Shown piece after piece: positions 52,331-61,675 of a stretch of 64,000 nt of DNA. The first letter of the stretch is position 1, and every line of letters begins with the position of its first letter. Source of the stretch: RGIG7450 sp045633565 (GTDB lineage: Bacteria > Bacillota > Clostridia > RUG12999); assembly GCA_045633565.1 (NCBI GenBank), contig JAZQYO010000019.1:84944-148943 (forward strand). The letters run 5' to 3'. Both the position numbers and the translations under genes were made by a program. The notes beneath the pieces were generated by a model that was not told where the DNA came from, did no database searches, and worked only from the letters and a program-made list of their open reading frames with translations.

Positions 52331-54691
52331 ATGAACGATAAAGTGCTAAGAGTACTTGAATTTGATAAAATACTTTCGCTTGTTGCGGATGTAGCAGTAT
52401 GTCATGAATCCAAAAAAAATATTCTTAATATAAAACCTTCTGCCGACTTTGATGAGGTACTTTCCCTGCAAAACGAAACATCTCAGGCTTCATCCATGAT
52501 TTCAATGTTTGGAAATCCTCCCATTGCTCCGGTAAGACCTGTTGCAGAATCGGTTAAAAGAGCTCAGATGGATGGCGTTTTATCTCCGAAAGAGCTACTT
52601 AATATTGGTGCACTGCTTCGTATTTCCCGTCAGGTATACTCCTATATATTTAAAACAGAAAAGCTTGATGTTTTATCATCTTATGCTTCAAAAATTAGTG
52701 TCAACAACCGTCTTATGACAGACATTTCCGATGCAATCATCAGCGAAGAAATGATTGCAGACAGCGCAAGCCCTCAACTTTCTGCTATCAGAAGAAAGAA
52801 AACAAACCTTAACAATAAAATTAAGGACACTCTCTCTGACATCATTCACTCCCCTGCTTATACAAAATTTCTGCAGGAACCAATTGTTACCATGCGTGGC
52901 GACAGATATGTCATTCCTGTTAAAAACGAATGTCGTTCAAGTATTCCCGGAATACTGCACGATTCTTCTTCCACGGGTGCTACTGTGTTTATAGAACCGG
53001 CTGCCGTTGTTCAGATAAATAACCAGCTTCGTGATGCCACCATCGAAGAAGAACGTGAAATTGAGCGTATACTTTCTGATTTTTCAGCAAGAGTTGCAGA
53101 AGAAGCAGAAAACCTTATTGTAAACTATAAAACCATCATCTCACTTGATATACTGTTTGCAAAAGCAGCTTTTGGAAATAGACTCAAATGTATCCATCCA
53201 GAAATAAACAGCGACGGGTTTTTACGCATTGTGCAGGCAAAACATCCACTTATTGACAGAAAAAAGGTAGTTCCTGTTGATATATTGTTAGGCGGTGATT
53301 TTGACACACTTGTTGTTACCGGTCCAAACACAGGCGGTAAAACGGTTACTCTTAAAACTGTCGGTCTGCTTTCTTTAATGTGCCAATCGGGATTTGCCAT
53401 TCCTGCCGGAATTGGTACACGCATGCCTGTTTATGAAAATATTTTTGCTGATATTGGCGATGAGCAGAGCATTGAGCAAAGCCTGAGTACTTTTTCTTCT
53501 CACATGGTGAATATTGTTAATATTATGGCTGAGCTTACTCCAAATTCTCTTGTACTTTTTGATGAGCTTGGTGCAGGAACCGACCCGGAAGAAGGTGCCG
53601 CACTTGCAATCGAAATACTTGAGGCCTCAAAAAGTTTTGGTGCAAAAACCGTTGCAACCACACATTACAGTGAACTTAAAATGTACGCTCTTTCGACCGA
53701 CAGAGTTGAAAATGCCTCTTGTGAATTTGATGTTGCAACACTTCAGCCAACCTATAAACTTTTAATCGGCGTACCCGGTAAAAGTAATGCATTTGCAATT
53801 TCAAAACGGCTGGGACTTCCCGAATATATTATTAAAAAGGCTGAAAACCGTATGTCGACAGAATCTGTCAGATTTGAAGACGTCATCGGAGAACTTAAAA
53901 CAAAGCGTGATGCTGCTTCTGCTGCTCTTGACGAAAATGAGCGTATGCGACTTGAAACACAAAAACTCAGAGAAGAAATCGAAAAACGCAGCCGCGAAAT
54001 CAACGAAAAAAGAAATAGAATTCTTGAGGAAGCTCGCATAGAGGCACGTGAAATTGTCGAAAGTGCCCGTGAAGAAACCTCGGAAATTATAAAGAAGGTT
54101 CGTAAACTTGAGCTTTCGGGCAAAAACCTTGCCGAAATGGAAAAACTCCGCAGAAAAGTTACTGACAAAAGTGCAGACTATACCGAAAAGATTTCAAAAA
54201 ACAAAAGAAAATCCAACACAAAGGCTTCGGATATACGGCTTGGTATGACAGTACGTATTTTGTCACTTGGGGAGCTTGGCGAAGTTGTAAATCTTCCTAA
54301 CTCAAATGGTGATTTTAATGTTCAGGTAGGAATTATTAAAGTAAAAACCAACCTCAAGGATGTAGAACCGGCAAATGACGCCAAACTGGAAAAGCAGGGA
54401 CAAAAAGTACTTATCGCCCGAAGCGGTGTACAATCCAAAAGTGTAAATATCAAAACCGAGCTTGACCTTAGAGGCATGCTTGCACATGACGCTATAATGG
54501 AAACGGACAAGTTTATTGATGATGCTGTTTTATCCTCGCTCAAACAGATTTCCGTAATTCATGGTAAAGGAACCGGTGCACTAAGAAGTGCAATCCACGA
54601 ATATTTAAGGTCAAATAAGCTGGTTAAAACCTATCGCCTTGGTAATTTTGGTGAGGGCGATACAGGTGTTACCATTATTGAACTGAAATAA
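52331..54691 (+). CDS. mutS2: Endonuclease MutS2 (RqcU)
   Basis: ATPase of 786 aa. I start at ATG 52331 with AAGGAG upstream; the longer frame from 52292 lies inside the degV terminator. The MutS core has Walker A TGPNTGGKTVTLKT, Walker B LVLFDELGAGTDPEEGAAL, and TTHYSELK. A long coiled coil spans about 500-620 (Glu/Lys/Arg-rich). The C-terminal Smr domain has ELDLRGMLAHDA and ISVIHGKGTGALR. In B. subtilis the protein splits collided ribosomes rather than repairing mismatches. There is no MutL partner nearby. Confidence 0.96.
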   Translation: MNDKVLRVLEFDKILSLVADVAVCHESKKNILNIKPSADFDEVLSLQNETSQASSMISMFGNPPIAPVRPVAESVKRAQMDGVLSPKELLNIGALLRISRQVYSYIFKTEKLDVLSSYASKISVNNRLMTDISDAIISEEMIADSASPQLSAIRRKKTNLNNKIKDTLSDIIHSPAYTKFLQEPIVTMRGDRYVIPVKNECRSSIPGILHDSSSTGATVFIEPAAVVQINNQLRDATIEEEREIERILSDFSARVAEEAENLIVNYKTIISLDILFAKAAFGNRLKCIHPEINSDGFLRIVQAKHPLIDRKKVVPVDILLGGDFDTLVVTGPNTGGKTVTLKTVGLLSLMCQSGFAIPAGIGTRMPVYENIFADIGDEQSIEQSLSTFSSHMVNIVNIMAELTPNSLVLFDELGAGTDPEEGAALAIEILEASKSFGAKTVATTHYSELKMYALSTDRVENASCEFDVATLQPTYKLLIGVPGKSNAFAISKRLGLPEYIIKKAENRMSTESVRFEDVIGELKTKRDAASAALDENERMRLETQKLREEIEKRSREINEKRNRILEEARIEAREIVESAREETSEIIKKVRKLELSGKNLAEMEKLRRKVTDKSADYTEKISKNKRKSNTKASDIRLGMTVRILSLGELGEVVNLPNSNGDFNVQVGIIKVKTNLKDVEPANDAKLEKQGQKVLIARSGVQSKSVNIKTELDLRGMLAHDAIMETDKFIDDAVLSSLKQISVIHGKGTGALRSAIHEYLRSNKLVKTYRLGNFGEGDTGVTIIELK

Positions 54692-54724
54692 TTAAAATTT
54701 TTTTGAAAAATTTTAATTTTTCTC

Positions 54725-54753
54725 TTGATTTTTCTGTTTGGTTGTAGTATAAT
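54725..54753 (+). promoter_or_regulatory. Promoter for tRNA-Pro
   Basis: TTGATT (54725-54730), a 17-nt spacer, and TATAAT (54748-54753). A small hairpin GTCGGT/ACCGAC (54761-54780) lies between it and the tRNA. Confidence 0.8.
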
Positions 54754-54787
54754 AGCTATTGTCGGTTTGAAAAGACCGACAAAATAA

Positions 54788-54864
54788 CTGGGTGTGGCGC
54801 AGTTTGGTAGCGTGCTTGAATGGGGTTCAAGAGGCCGGGAGTTCAAGTCTCCCCACTCAGACCA
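54788..54864 (+). tRNA. tRNA-Pro (anticodon GGG), CCA encoded
   Basis: The acceptor stem CTGGGTG pairs with CACTCAG (one G-U), with discriminator A and encoded CCA. The anticodon stem CTTGA/TCAAG encloses ATGGGGT, so the anticodon is GGG, reading CCC and CCU. The D-arm GGCGCAGTTTGGTAGCG and the T-arm GAGTTCAAGTCTC are intact. The total length is 77 nt. Confidence 0.95.
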
Positions 54865-54867
54865 ATC

Positions 54868-54896
54868 AAAATCCTTGTCATACGACAAGGATTTTT
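54868..54896 (+). terminator. Terminator of tRNA-Pro
   Basis: AAAATCCTTGTC (54868-54879) pairs with GACAAGGATTTT (54884-54895) around a 4-nt loop, followed by T residues. Confidence 0.9.
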
Positions 54897-54924
54897 TCAA
54901 CTCTAAGTTTAGGAGGCGGAACAA

Positions 54925-55485
54925 ATGTATATTATTGTCGGACTTGGTAATCCGGGTGCAAAATATGAAACTACAAGACATAACATGGGTTTTATTACAA
55001 TAGATTATTTAAGCCGCGAGTATAATATTCCTGTAAACCGCCTCGGTTTTAAATCGCTTTATGGCCAGGGCATGATAGGCGGTGAAAAGGTTTTACTTGT
55101 TAAACCGCAGACATTTATGAATTTAAGCGGGCAGACAGTTAAAGAGATTGTTGACTTTTACAAGGTTTCTCATGACAAATTAATTGTTATATATGATGAA
55201 ATCAGTCTTCCACTCGGAAAACTCCGTATTCGTCCGTCCGGAAGTGCCGGCGGGCATAATGGTATGAAAAATATCATATACTTACTTGAAGATGATAAAT
55301 TTCCACGTATAAGAGTCGGTATTGGAATGCCTGAAAATCCCCATATTGATATCGCAGACCATGTACTTGGCAAGGTATCAGCAGACGAAGGAAAAATTCT
55401 TACCGAAACCATTAAATCAGCAGCCAAGGCTGCAGAAATTATTATTAAGGACGGCGTTACAACGGCAATGAATAAGCTTAACTGA
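54925..55485 (+). CDS. pth: Peptidyl-tRNA hydrolase
   Basis: Recycles peptidyl-tRNA, 186 aa. Catalytic residues are visible: Asn in VGLGNPGAKYETTRHNMGF with the His in RHNMG, LVKPQTFMNLSGQTV, and Asp in YDEISLPLGKLR. GGHNGMKNI and FPRIRVGIG are the remaining signatures. GGAGGCGG precedes the ATG. It starts the pth-mfd pair, a common Bacillota order. Confidence 0.97.
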   Translation: MYIIVGLGNPGAKYETTRHNMGFITIDYLSREYNIPVNRLGFKSLYGQGMIGGEKVLLVKPQTFMNLSGQTVKEIVDFYKVSHDKLIVIYDEISLPLGKLRIRPSGSAGGHNGMKNIIYLLEDDKFPRIRVGIGMPENPHIDIADHVLGKVSADEGKILTETIKSAAKAAEIIIKDGVTTAMNKLN

Positions 55486-55495
55486 TGGAGGAATT

Positions 55496-58400
55496 ATGCA
55501 CCATTTAGAAAAGCTTCAGGAATTTAAAAGTATTATCAGCACGTCAGCTTCCCCTGACGCAAGAGTACTTGTTACGGGGGTAACTTCTTCTGCACGTGCC
55601 GATTTTCTATACTCTTTTTTAAAATCTTCTGCAAAAAAAGGCTTTATCATAGTTGAAAATATGTATGAAGCAAAAGCTTTAAAAGAAGACCTTTCTTTTT
55701 ATTTTAATTCAGAAAAAATATTTATTTTTCCCGAGCGTGAATACATTTTTCATAATATTGAAACAGCCGAAATGAAGCTTTCATACGTCCGTATGGATAT
55801 ACTTACCAGGCTTGCTGCAGGTGAAGACATAATTGTGATTGCAACAGCTCGTTCTACTTGTTCATACACTCTGCCCCGAGCATATTTTGATAGTGAACTT
55901 CTTTATCTCAGACCGTGTGATATAATTAACACCACTGAAATTGCAGAAAAGCTCGTCCGGATGGGCTATAAACGTTGCGAAGCCGTTGAAGGAAAATCAC
56001 AGTTTTCCATCAGAGGCGGAATTATTGATGTATTCCCTCCGTCAAGCAAACTCCCTATTAGACTTGAACTTTTTGATGATGAACTTGACACCATTCGTCT
56101 TTTCAACCCTGAAACACAACTTTCAGAGGAGCAGATTGTTTCCTGCTATATTCCCTGTTGTCGTGAGCTAATTGTTAAGGATTTTGATGCGATTGTAAAA
56201 AAACTTGAAGTATATCCATCATTCGAATGGATTGACTCAGATATTCCATCACTTAAAGAGAAAAAATATTTCCCTGCGCTTGAACGCTATCTGCCTTTGA
56301 TTTACCCTGAAATTTCAACCATATTTGAATATATAGACAATGATTTTGTCATTTTCCTGGACTATCCGTCCGGTATATCATCCGCAGAAAAAGCATATAA
56401 CGAAGAGCTTTCTTCGCTGCTCTGTTCATTTGCGGAAAATGAGTCTTTGCCTCTTTTAAAAGGTGAATACACAGCATCAATTAAAAAAGCTATTTCCAGT
56501 CTTAAAAATCCTGTTTGTGCAATTGATAATATAACCTCAGAAAGCGGACTGTTTAAAAAAACCGCATCATTTAATATTTCATCGAGAAGTATTGCTTCCT
56601 ACAATGGCAGACTTGACCTGATTTTAGATGATATTAAATCCTGGAAAAAAAGAGATTATGCTATAACAATCCTCGCCGGAAGCAGGCAGCGTGCAGATGC
56701 ATTTTTAAAAACACTTTCCGACAACAATATATTTGCCGTAAAAGGAACTGAATTTGCTCAGTCGGGGCAGACAGTTGTTTTAGAGGGTACAATATCAAAA
56801 GGATTTGAATACCCACTTATCGGCGTTGCTGTTGTATCCTCATCAGAGGTTTTCGGAACCACAAAACACCGCCGGCAAGCATCTTCAATGCCGGGCGTTA
56901 AAATCAAATCCTTTGCCGATTTGTCTGAGGGTGACTATGTTGTTCACCAGGTTCATGGGATAGGTCAGTACCTTGGCATACACCGAATTGTGGTTGATGG
57001 TTGCACCAAAGATTACTTGAAAATCCGTTATAAAGGCACCGACGTTCTTTACGTCCCTGCTACATCACTTGATGCTGTAAACAAGTACATGAGTGGTGAA
57101 GAAAAGGAAGTAAAACTGAGTAAAATGGGCGGTGCTGAGTTTACAAAAGTAAAAAGCAGGGTTAAAAAGTCCCTTGAAGATATTGCAGACAGACTTGTTA
57201 AGCTTTACAGTGCCCGTTCTGTTAAAAAAGGCTTTGCCTTTTCTCCCGATAACGACTGGCAAAAACAGTTTGAGGATAATTTCCCTTATGAGGAAACTGT
57301 TGACCAGCTTAAATGCATAGAAGAAGTTAAATCCGACATGGAAAAGGATGTTCCTATGGACAGACTCTTGTGTGGCGATGTCGGTTTCGGTAAAACAGAA
57401 ATTGCACTTAGAGCTGCATTTAAAGCACTTATGGATGGCAAGCAGGTTGCATACCTTGTTCCTACAACCATCCTTGCGCAACAACACTACAATACTTTTG
57501 TCCAGCGAATGAAAGATTTCCCTATTACAGTTGAAATGATGTCTCGCTTTAAGACAGCAAAACAGCTTCAGGTAATTGCCGAAAAAGTGTCAAGAGGTCA
57601 GGTTGATGTTGTGATAGGAACACATCGTCTTCTTCAGAAAGACGTATCATTTAAGGATTTGGGACTGCTCATAATTGATGAAGAACAACGTTTTGGTGTT
57701 AAGCACAAAGAACTTATTAAAGAACTTAAACAGGACGTTGATGTACTTACGCTTACTGCTACTCCTATCCCCCGTACACTTCATATGTCACTAACAGGAA
57801 TTCGGGATATGAGCGTTATCGCCCAGCCTCCTGAGGACAGATATCCTGTTCAGACCTATGTTCTTGAATATGACAAACAAATTATTCGTGATGCAATTTT
57901 AAAGGAGCTTGGCAGAAACGGACAGGTATATTATGTTTACAACCGTGTTGAAGGCATATACAAGGTTGCCAACATGCTTCAGGAAATGGCTCCTAATGCA
58001 AGAATTGCAGTCGGTCATGGTCAGATGAGCGAACGTGAACTTGAATCCGTTATGATGCAAACCCTAAGCGGAGAAGTTGATATTTTAGTTTGTACAACGA
58101 TTATTGAAACAGGTCTTGACATTCCAAACATCAATACCATTATCATTGAAAATGCAGACGCAATGGGTCTTGCACAGCTTTATCAGCTCAGAGGTCGTGT
58201 TGGCAGGTCTAACAGGGTTGCTTACGCATACCTTACCTATCGCAAAGATAAGGCACTTACCGAAACTGCGCTTAAACGCCTTACTGCAATTCAGGAATTT
58301 ACCGAGTTTGGCTCCGGATTTAAAATAGCAATGCGCGACCTTGAAATTCGTGGTGCAGGTAATATGCTTGGTGCTCAGCAGCATGGGGAAATGGATGCTG

Positions 58401-58933
58401 TGGGTTATGATATGTATTGCAAATTGCTTAACGAAGCAGTATCTGAAGCAAAAGGAATGCCGGAAGAAAAGGAAATTCTTACTACCGTAGATATAAAAAC
58501 AGATGCATACATTCCTGAAAGCTACATTCCATCTCACAATCTGCGTATTGAAATTTATAAGCGTATTGCTTCAATTTCTTCAGATGAAGATAAAGAAACC
58601 GTTATTGACGAAATTATTGACCGTTTCGGTGCGCCTCCAAAATGTGTTGTTAATTTGATAGAAGTTTCATTAATCAGAATGCTTGCCTCAAAAGCCGGCT
58701 TTTCTGAGGTTTCCCAGAAGGGCGGTAAAATTCTGTTTGTATTTGACCCATCTGCTAAGATTGACGGCAACAGAATAGTTAAACTTTCTGCTTTAACGGG
58801 CAATAAGCTTTTATTTAACGGCGGCGCAAAGCCCTACCTTTCGCTTTCGGGAGTTTCTATTGTTCACTCTTCCCTTTTCCGCAGTATAAAAGAATTTCTT
58901 GAAAAATATATCAGCATGTCTGCTGACAAATAA
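55496..58933 (+). CDS. mfd: Transcription-repair coupling factor Mfd
   Basis: Translocase of 1145 aa that removes stalled RNA polymerase and recruits UvrA. The N-terminal UvrB-like part covers about 1-340, including RYKRCEAV-type and QFSIRGGIIDVFPPSSKLP blocks. The CarD-like RNA-polymerase-interacting domain is around 480-550 (DYVVHQVHGIGQYLGIHRI). The RecG-like motor has GDVGFGKTEIALRAAFKA, IIDEEQRFGVKHKE, LTATPIPRTLHMS and QLRGRVGRSNR. It begins 10 bp after pth. Confidence 0.97.
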   Translation: MHHLEKLQEFKSIISTSASPDARVLVTGVTSSARADFLYSFLKSSAKKGFIIVENMYEAKALKEDLSFYFNSEKIFIFPEREYIFHNIETAEMKLSYVRMDILTRLAAGEDIIVIATARSTCSYTLPRAYFDSELLYLRPCDIINTTEIAEKLVRMGYKRCEAVEGKSQFSIRGGIIDVFPPSSKLPIRLELFDDELDTIRLFNPETQLSEEQIVSCYIPCCRELIVKDFDAIVKKLEVYPSFEWIDSDIPSLKEKKYFPALERYLPLIYPEISTIFEYIDNDFVIFLDYPSGISSAEKAYNEELSSLLCSFAENESLPLLKGEYTASIKKAISSLKNPVCAIDNITSESGLFKKTASFNISSRSIASYNGRLDLILDDIKSWKKRDYAITILAGSRQRADAFLKTLSDNNIFAVKGTEFAQSGQTVVLEGTISKGFEYPLIGVAVVSSSEVFGTTKHRRQASSMPGVKIKSFADLSEGDYVVHQVHGIGQYLGIHRIVVDGCTKDYLKIRYKGTDVLYVPATSLDAVNKYMSGEEKEVKLSKMGGAEFTKVKSRVKKSLEDIADRLVKLYSARSVKKGFAFSPDNDWQKQFEDNFPYEETVDQLKCIEEVKSDMEKDVPMDRLLCGDVGFGKTEIALRAAFKALMDGKQVAYLVPTTILAQQHYNTFVQRMKDFPITVEMMSRFKTAKQLQVIAEKVSRGQVDVVIGTHRLLQKDVSFKDLGLLIIDEEQRFGVKHKELIKELKQDVDVLTLTATPIPRTLHMSLTGIRDMSVIAQPPEDRYPVQTYVLEYDKQIIRDAILKELGRNGQVYYVYNRVEGIYKVANMLQEMAPNARIAVGHGQMSERELESVMMQTLSGEVDILVCTTIIETGLDIPNINTIIIENADAMGLAQLYQLRGRVGRSNRVAYAYLTYRKDKALTETALKRLTAIQEFTEFGSGFKIAMRDLEIRGAGNMLGAQQHGEMDAVGYDMYCKLLNEAVSEAKGMPEEKEILTTVDIKTDAYIPESYIPSHNLRIEIYKRIASISSDEDKETVIDEIIDRFGAPPKCVVNLIEVSLIRMLASKAGFSEVSQKGGKILFVFDPSAKIDGNRIVKLSALTGNKLLFNGGAKPYLSLSGVSIVHSSLFRSIKEFLEKYISMSADK

Positions 58934-58940
58934 TGAATTT

Positions 58941-59003
58941 TCCTCCTTATATTAACATTGCAACGGACATAAAATTCCGTTATAATGTTACAGGTAAGGA
59001 GGA
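58941..59003. promoter_or_regulatory. Extended palindrome covering the promoter and ribosome binding site of the SleB-type gene
   Basis: Centred near 58971, both sides read as mirror images: TCCTCCTTA and TAAGGAGGA at the outside, TAACATT and AATGTTA, then AACGGA and TCCGTT inside. The promoter -35 TTGCAA (58958-58963), 17-nt spacer and -10 TATAAT (58981-58986) lie inside the dyad, and the right arm is the ribosome binding site followed by TTTTTT. In readthrough RNA from mfd the structure could act as a terminator and would mask the ribosome binding site. Confidence 0.7.
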
Positions 59004-59009
59004 TTTTTT

Positions 59010-59840
59010 ATGAGAAAGTTATTACTTATTTTATTTATTCTTGGAATTTTTACAACAGTATCTGCCACCGAATATGATTACGATATACCTGTATGTGTAA
59101 TGTTTAACGGAAGTTATATTGATTTTGAAAGTGACCCTGTACTTATTGACGGAACTACATACCTTCCCGTCAGATTTTTTTGCGAAGCACTGTCTGCCCA
59201 AGTTGACTGGTCAGACAAAACCCAAACAGTAATGGTAACATTTGACAAAGATGTCATAAGCTTTGATATAGGCAGTTCAACAGCGTATATCAACGGAACG
59301 CCGGTAAAAATCAACGGCTTTGCACGTCTTTTAAACAGCAAGACTTATCTGCCTGTTAGATTTTTAGCTGAATCACTTGGGGCAAAGGTGAACTGGGATG
59401 ACAAATATTACACAGCAGTTATAACTATGGAAAACACAGATTTACCCGACCATTTAAAACTCACACGTCCATATTCCAACGACGAGGTATACTGGCTGGC
59501 TAAGATTATTTCCTGTGAAAGCGAGGACGAGCCAATGAAAGGTAAAGTTGCAGTTGGAAATGTTGTTTTAAACAGAGTGGAAAGCAATGAATATCCCAAT
59601 ACTATTTATTCGGTAATTTTTGATAAGAAACACGGCTATCAGTTTCAGCCGGTAGCAAATGGAAGTATAAAAAAAGAGCCTGTTCAGGACGCATATCTTG
59701 CCGCAAAGCTCTGTCTTGAAGGGGAAAATGTGGTGGGCGATTGTATGTATTTTTTAAATCCGGACAGGGCAACAAGCTTCTGGATACCGCAAAACAAAGA
59801 TTATTACACAACAATAGGAAGTCATGATTTTTATTATTAA
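59010..59840 (+). CDS. Copper-amine-oxidase-N-like plus SleB-type cell-wall hydrolase
   Basis: Secreted protein of 276 aa. The signal peptide is residues 1-19 (LLLILFILGIFTTVSA). Residues about 30-150 are two copper amine oxidase N-terminal-like stalk units (DGTTYLPVRFFCEALSAQVD and SKTYLPVRFLAESLGAKVN), used as wall-associated domains in Clostridia. Residues about 160-276 are the SleB/CwlJ hydrolase domain, with LAKIISCESEDEPMKGKVAV and the Glu in CESE as the likely catalytic acid. GDCMYFLNPDRATSFW is also typical. SleB-type enzymes open spore cortex muropeptides at germination; a vegetative role is equally possible. Confidence 0.9.
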   Translation: MRKLLLILFILGIFTTVSATEYDYDIPVCVMFNGSYIDFESDPVLIDGTTYLPVRFFCEALSAQVDWSDKTQTVMVTFDKDVISFDIGSSTAYINGTPVKINGFARLLNSKTYLPVRFLAESLGAKVNWDDKYYTAVITMENTDLPDHLKLTRPYSNDEVYWLAKIISCESEDEPMKGKVAVGNVVLNRVESNEYPNTIYSVIFDKKHGYQFQPVANGSIKKEPVQDAYLAAKLCLEGENVVGDCMYFLNPDRATSFWIPQNKDYYTTIGSHDFYY

Positions 59841-59867
59841 AAAAAGCGACCAACGGTCGCTTTTTTT
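59840..59867. terminator. Bidirectional terminator between SleB-type gene and rubrerythrin
   Basis: AAAAAAGCGACC (59840-59851) pairs with GGTCGCTTTTTT (59855-59866) around AAC, with flanking T- and A-runs. Confidence 0.93.
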
Positions 59868-60456
59868 AGTTTTCATACGGTGAAAATTCCATTCTGATAA
59901 AATATCCTTTATCATGCTTACACACAGGACAAACTTCAGGCACACCTTTTGCATTAATCACATTGCCGCAGTTGAGACAGACCCATTTGGTTTCACAGTC
60001 AGACATAAACATTTTTCCTGATTCAAGCTCCTTAGCAAGCCTGTCAAAACGGTCACCGTGCATTTTTTCAATCTCTGCAATTTGAGAGAAAATATTTGCA
60101 ATGTTTTCAAACCCCTCCTCTTTTGCTTTTGTAGCAAACGCAGGGTATGCATCGCTATATTCCTCATACTCATTGTGGTGAGCCATTTTTAAAAGCTCTT
60201 TTACGTCATTTGATAAATCAACGGGATAACCGCCGTCAACCGTAATTGTTTCACCGGCACACTCCTGAAGCATATTATAAAAAACTTCAGCATGTTCCTT
60301 TTCCTGTCCAGCAGTATAATTAAATACCGCTTCAACTACATACAGATTATTTTTCTTTGCAACAGAAGCTGCAAATGTATATCTGTTTCTTGCCTGACTT
60401 TCACCAGCAAAAGCACGCATTAAGTTTTTACAGGTTTCACTTTCTTTAAAATTCAT
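59866..60456 (-). CDS. rbr: Rubrerythrin
   Basis: Peroxide-detoxifying non-heme diiron protein of anaerobes, 196 aa. The diiron ligands are in FAGESQARNRY, the ExxH of AGQEKEHAEVF and IAEIEKMHGDRF. The rubredoxin-like C-terminus has VCLNCG and CPVCKHDKG, the two Cys pairs for the FeS4 iron. A ribosome binding site AAAGGAG precedes the ATG. Confidence 0.96.
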   Translation of the reverse strand: MNFKESETCKNLMRAFAGESQARNRYTFAASVAKKNNLYVVEAVFNYTAGQEKEHAEVFYNMLQECAGETITVDGGYPVDLSNDVKELLKMAHHNEYEEYSDAYPAFATKAKEEGFENIANIFSQIAEIEKMHGDRFDRLAKELESGKMFMSDCETKWVCLNCGNVINAKGVPEVCPVCKHDKGYFIRMEFSPYEN

Positions 60457-60494
60457 ATTATCACTCCTTTTAAAATTATTTTGCCAAAATATTC

Positions 60495-60523
60495 TTGATT
60501 TATACAGCTTATTTTGATATACT
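60495..60523 (+). promoter_or_regulatory. Promoter for the chromate-transporter pair
   Basis: TTGATT (60495-60500), a 17-nt spacer, and TATACT (60518-60523). The predicted start lies at about 60530, so an ATG at 60529 would be leaderless; the next in-frame TTG at 60547 is preferred. Confidence 0.75.
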
Positions 60524-60546
60524 AATTTATGAAAGGATTGATTAAG

Positions 60547-61086
60547 TTGAAAGAGCTTTTTAAGCTATTTATAACATTCGCAAAAATAGGTGGAATAACA
60601 TTTGGCGGCGGGATAGCAATGCTTCCAATGCTTGAACGTGAGCTTATAGAAAAAAACGGTTGGGTTGACGAAAATGAACTGCTTGATTATTATGCAATCG
60701 GTCAATGTACCCCCGGTATAATTGCAGTTAATACTGCAACCTTTGTCGGTTACAAGAGAAAAGGTATTTTGGGTGGAATTTTTGCTACACTTGGTATGGT
60801 GTTCTTCCCAATTATTATTATTTCAATTATTGCATTTTTCATTTCCAATTTGCTTCAGTATGAAATTGTCGGTCACTTTTTAAACGGTGTCCGGGTTGTT
60901 GTTGTTGCAATCATCTGCAACGCAGTTTACAGCATGGCAAAAAAATCAATTAAAAATGTTCTTACTTTTGTTATTGCAGCACTTACACTCATTTTATCAT
61001 TTTTCCTGTCTGTTTCACCTGTAATTTTTGTTATTTTGTCTGCTTTTGCCGGACTTTTTATTGTAAAGGGAGGCGAAGAAAAATGA
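60547..61086 (+). CDS. Chromate transporter family protein, N-type half
   Basis: Short-chain CHR protein of 179 aa with about five helices. I choose TTG 60547, 10 nt after GAAAGG. Its signature is FAKIGGITFGGGIAMLPM and YYAIGQCTPGIIAVNTATFV. It is one half of a split ChrA; the partner gene overlaps by 4 bp. In characterised systems the two halves work together to export chromate, but many anaerobe pairs have no proven substrate. Confidence 0.9.
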   Translation: MKELFKLFITFAKIGGITFGGGIAMLPMLERELIEKNGWVDENELLDYYAIGQCTPGIIAVNTATFVGYKRKGILGGIFATLGMVFFPIIIISIIAFFISNLLQYEIVGHFLNGVRVVVVAIICNAVYSMAKKSIKNVLTFVIAALTLILSFFLSVSPVIFVILSAFAGLFIVKGGEEK

Positions 61087-61640
61087 TATATTTACAGCTG
61101 TTTTTTGAATTTTTCAAAGTTGGACTCTTTGCAATCGGCGGAGGACTTGCAACCATACCATTTCTTTACGAACTAACAGATAAATATACATGGTTTACAA
61201 AAGAAATTCTTGGTAATATGATTGCGATTGCTGAATCGACCCCCGGTCCGGTAGGCGTTAATATGGCTACTTATGCAGGCATAAATGCTGCAGGTATACT
61301 TGGTGGCATTATTGCCACTTTAGGACTTGTATGTCCATCGATTGTAATAATAATTCTCGTTGCAAGAATTTTTCAGAAATTTAAAGAAAATAAATATGTA
61401 AAACATGCATTTTCGGGAATAAGACCTGCCGTAACAGGTATGATTGCATCTGCAGGCATCGGTATACTTCTGCTTGCACTGTTCGGAGAATCTTCCTGGA
61501 AACTAATCAACCTTTCAAGTTTCAGTTTAAAGGCAGCCATTTTATTTATCGTCACATTGATTCTTACAAGAAAAATAAAACTGCATCCTGTCGTATTTAT
61601 TTTAGCCGGAGGTATTATAGGAGCATTTTTTTCCATTTAA
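61083..61640 (+). CDS. Chromate transporter family protein, C-type half
   Basis: 185 aa, partner of the preceding half. It has FFKVGLFAIGGGLATIPFL, WFTKEILGNMIAIAESTPGP and VNMATYAGINAAGILG. Its ATG overlaps the preceding stop as ATGA. It ends at a bidirectional terminator facing the MATE transporter gene. Confidence 0.9.
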   Translation: MIYLQLFFEFFKVGLFAIGGGLATIPFLYELTDKYTWFTKEILGNMIAIAESTPGPVGVNMATYAGINAAGILGGIIATLGLVCPSIVIIILVARIFQKFKENKYVKHAFSGIRPAVTGMIASAGIGILLLALFGESSWKLINLSSFSLKAAILFIVTLILTRKIKLHPVVFILAGGIIGAFFSI

Positions 61641-61641
61641 A

Positions 61642-61675
61642 AAAACACGCTCAAATGAGCGTGTTTTCTTTTTTT
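61642..61675. terminator. Bidirectional terminator between the CHR pair and MATE gene
   Basis: AAAACACGCTCA (61642-61653) pairs with TGAGCGTGTTTT (61656-61667), with T-runs following on the plus strand and A/T on the minus. Confidence 0.88.
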
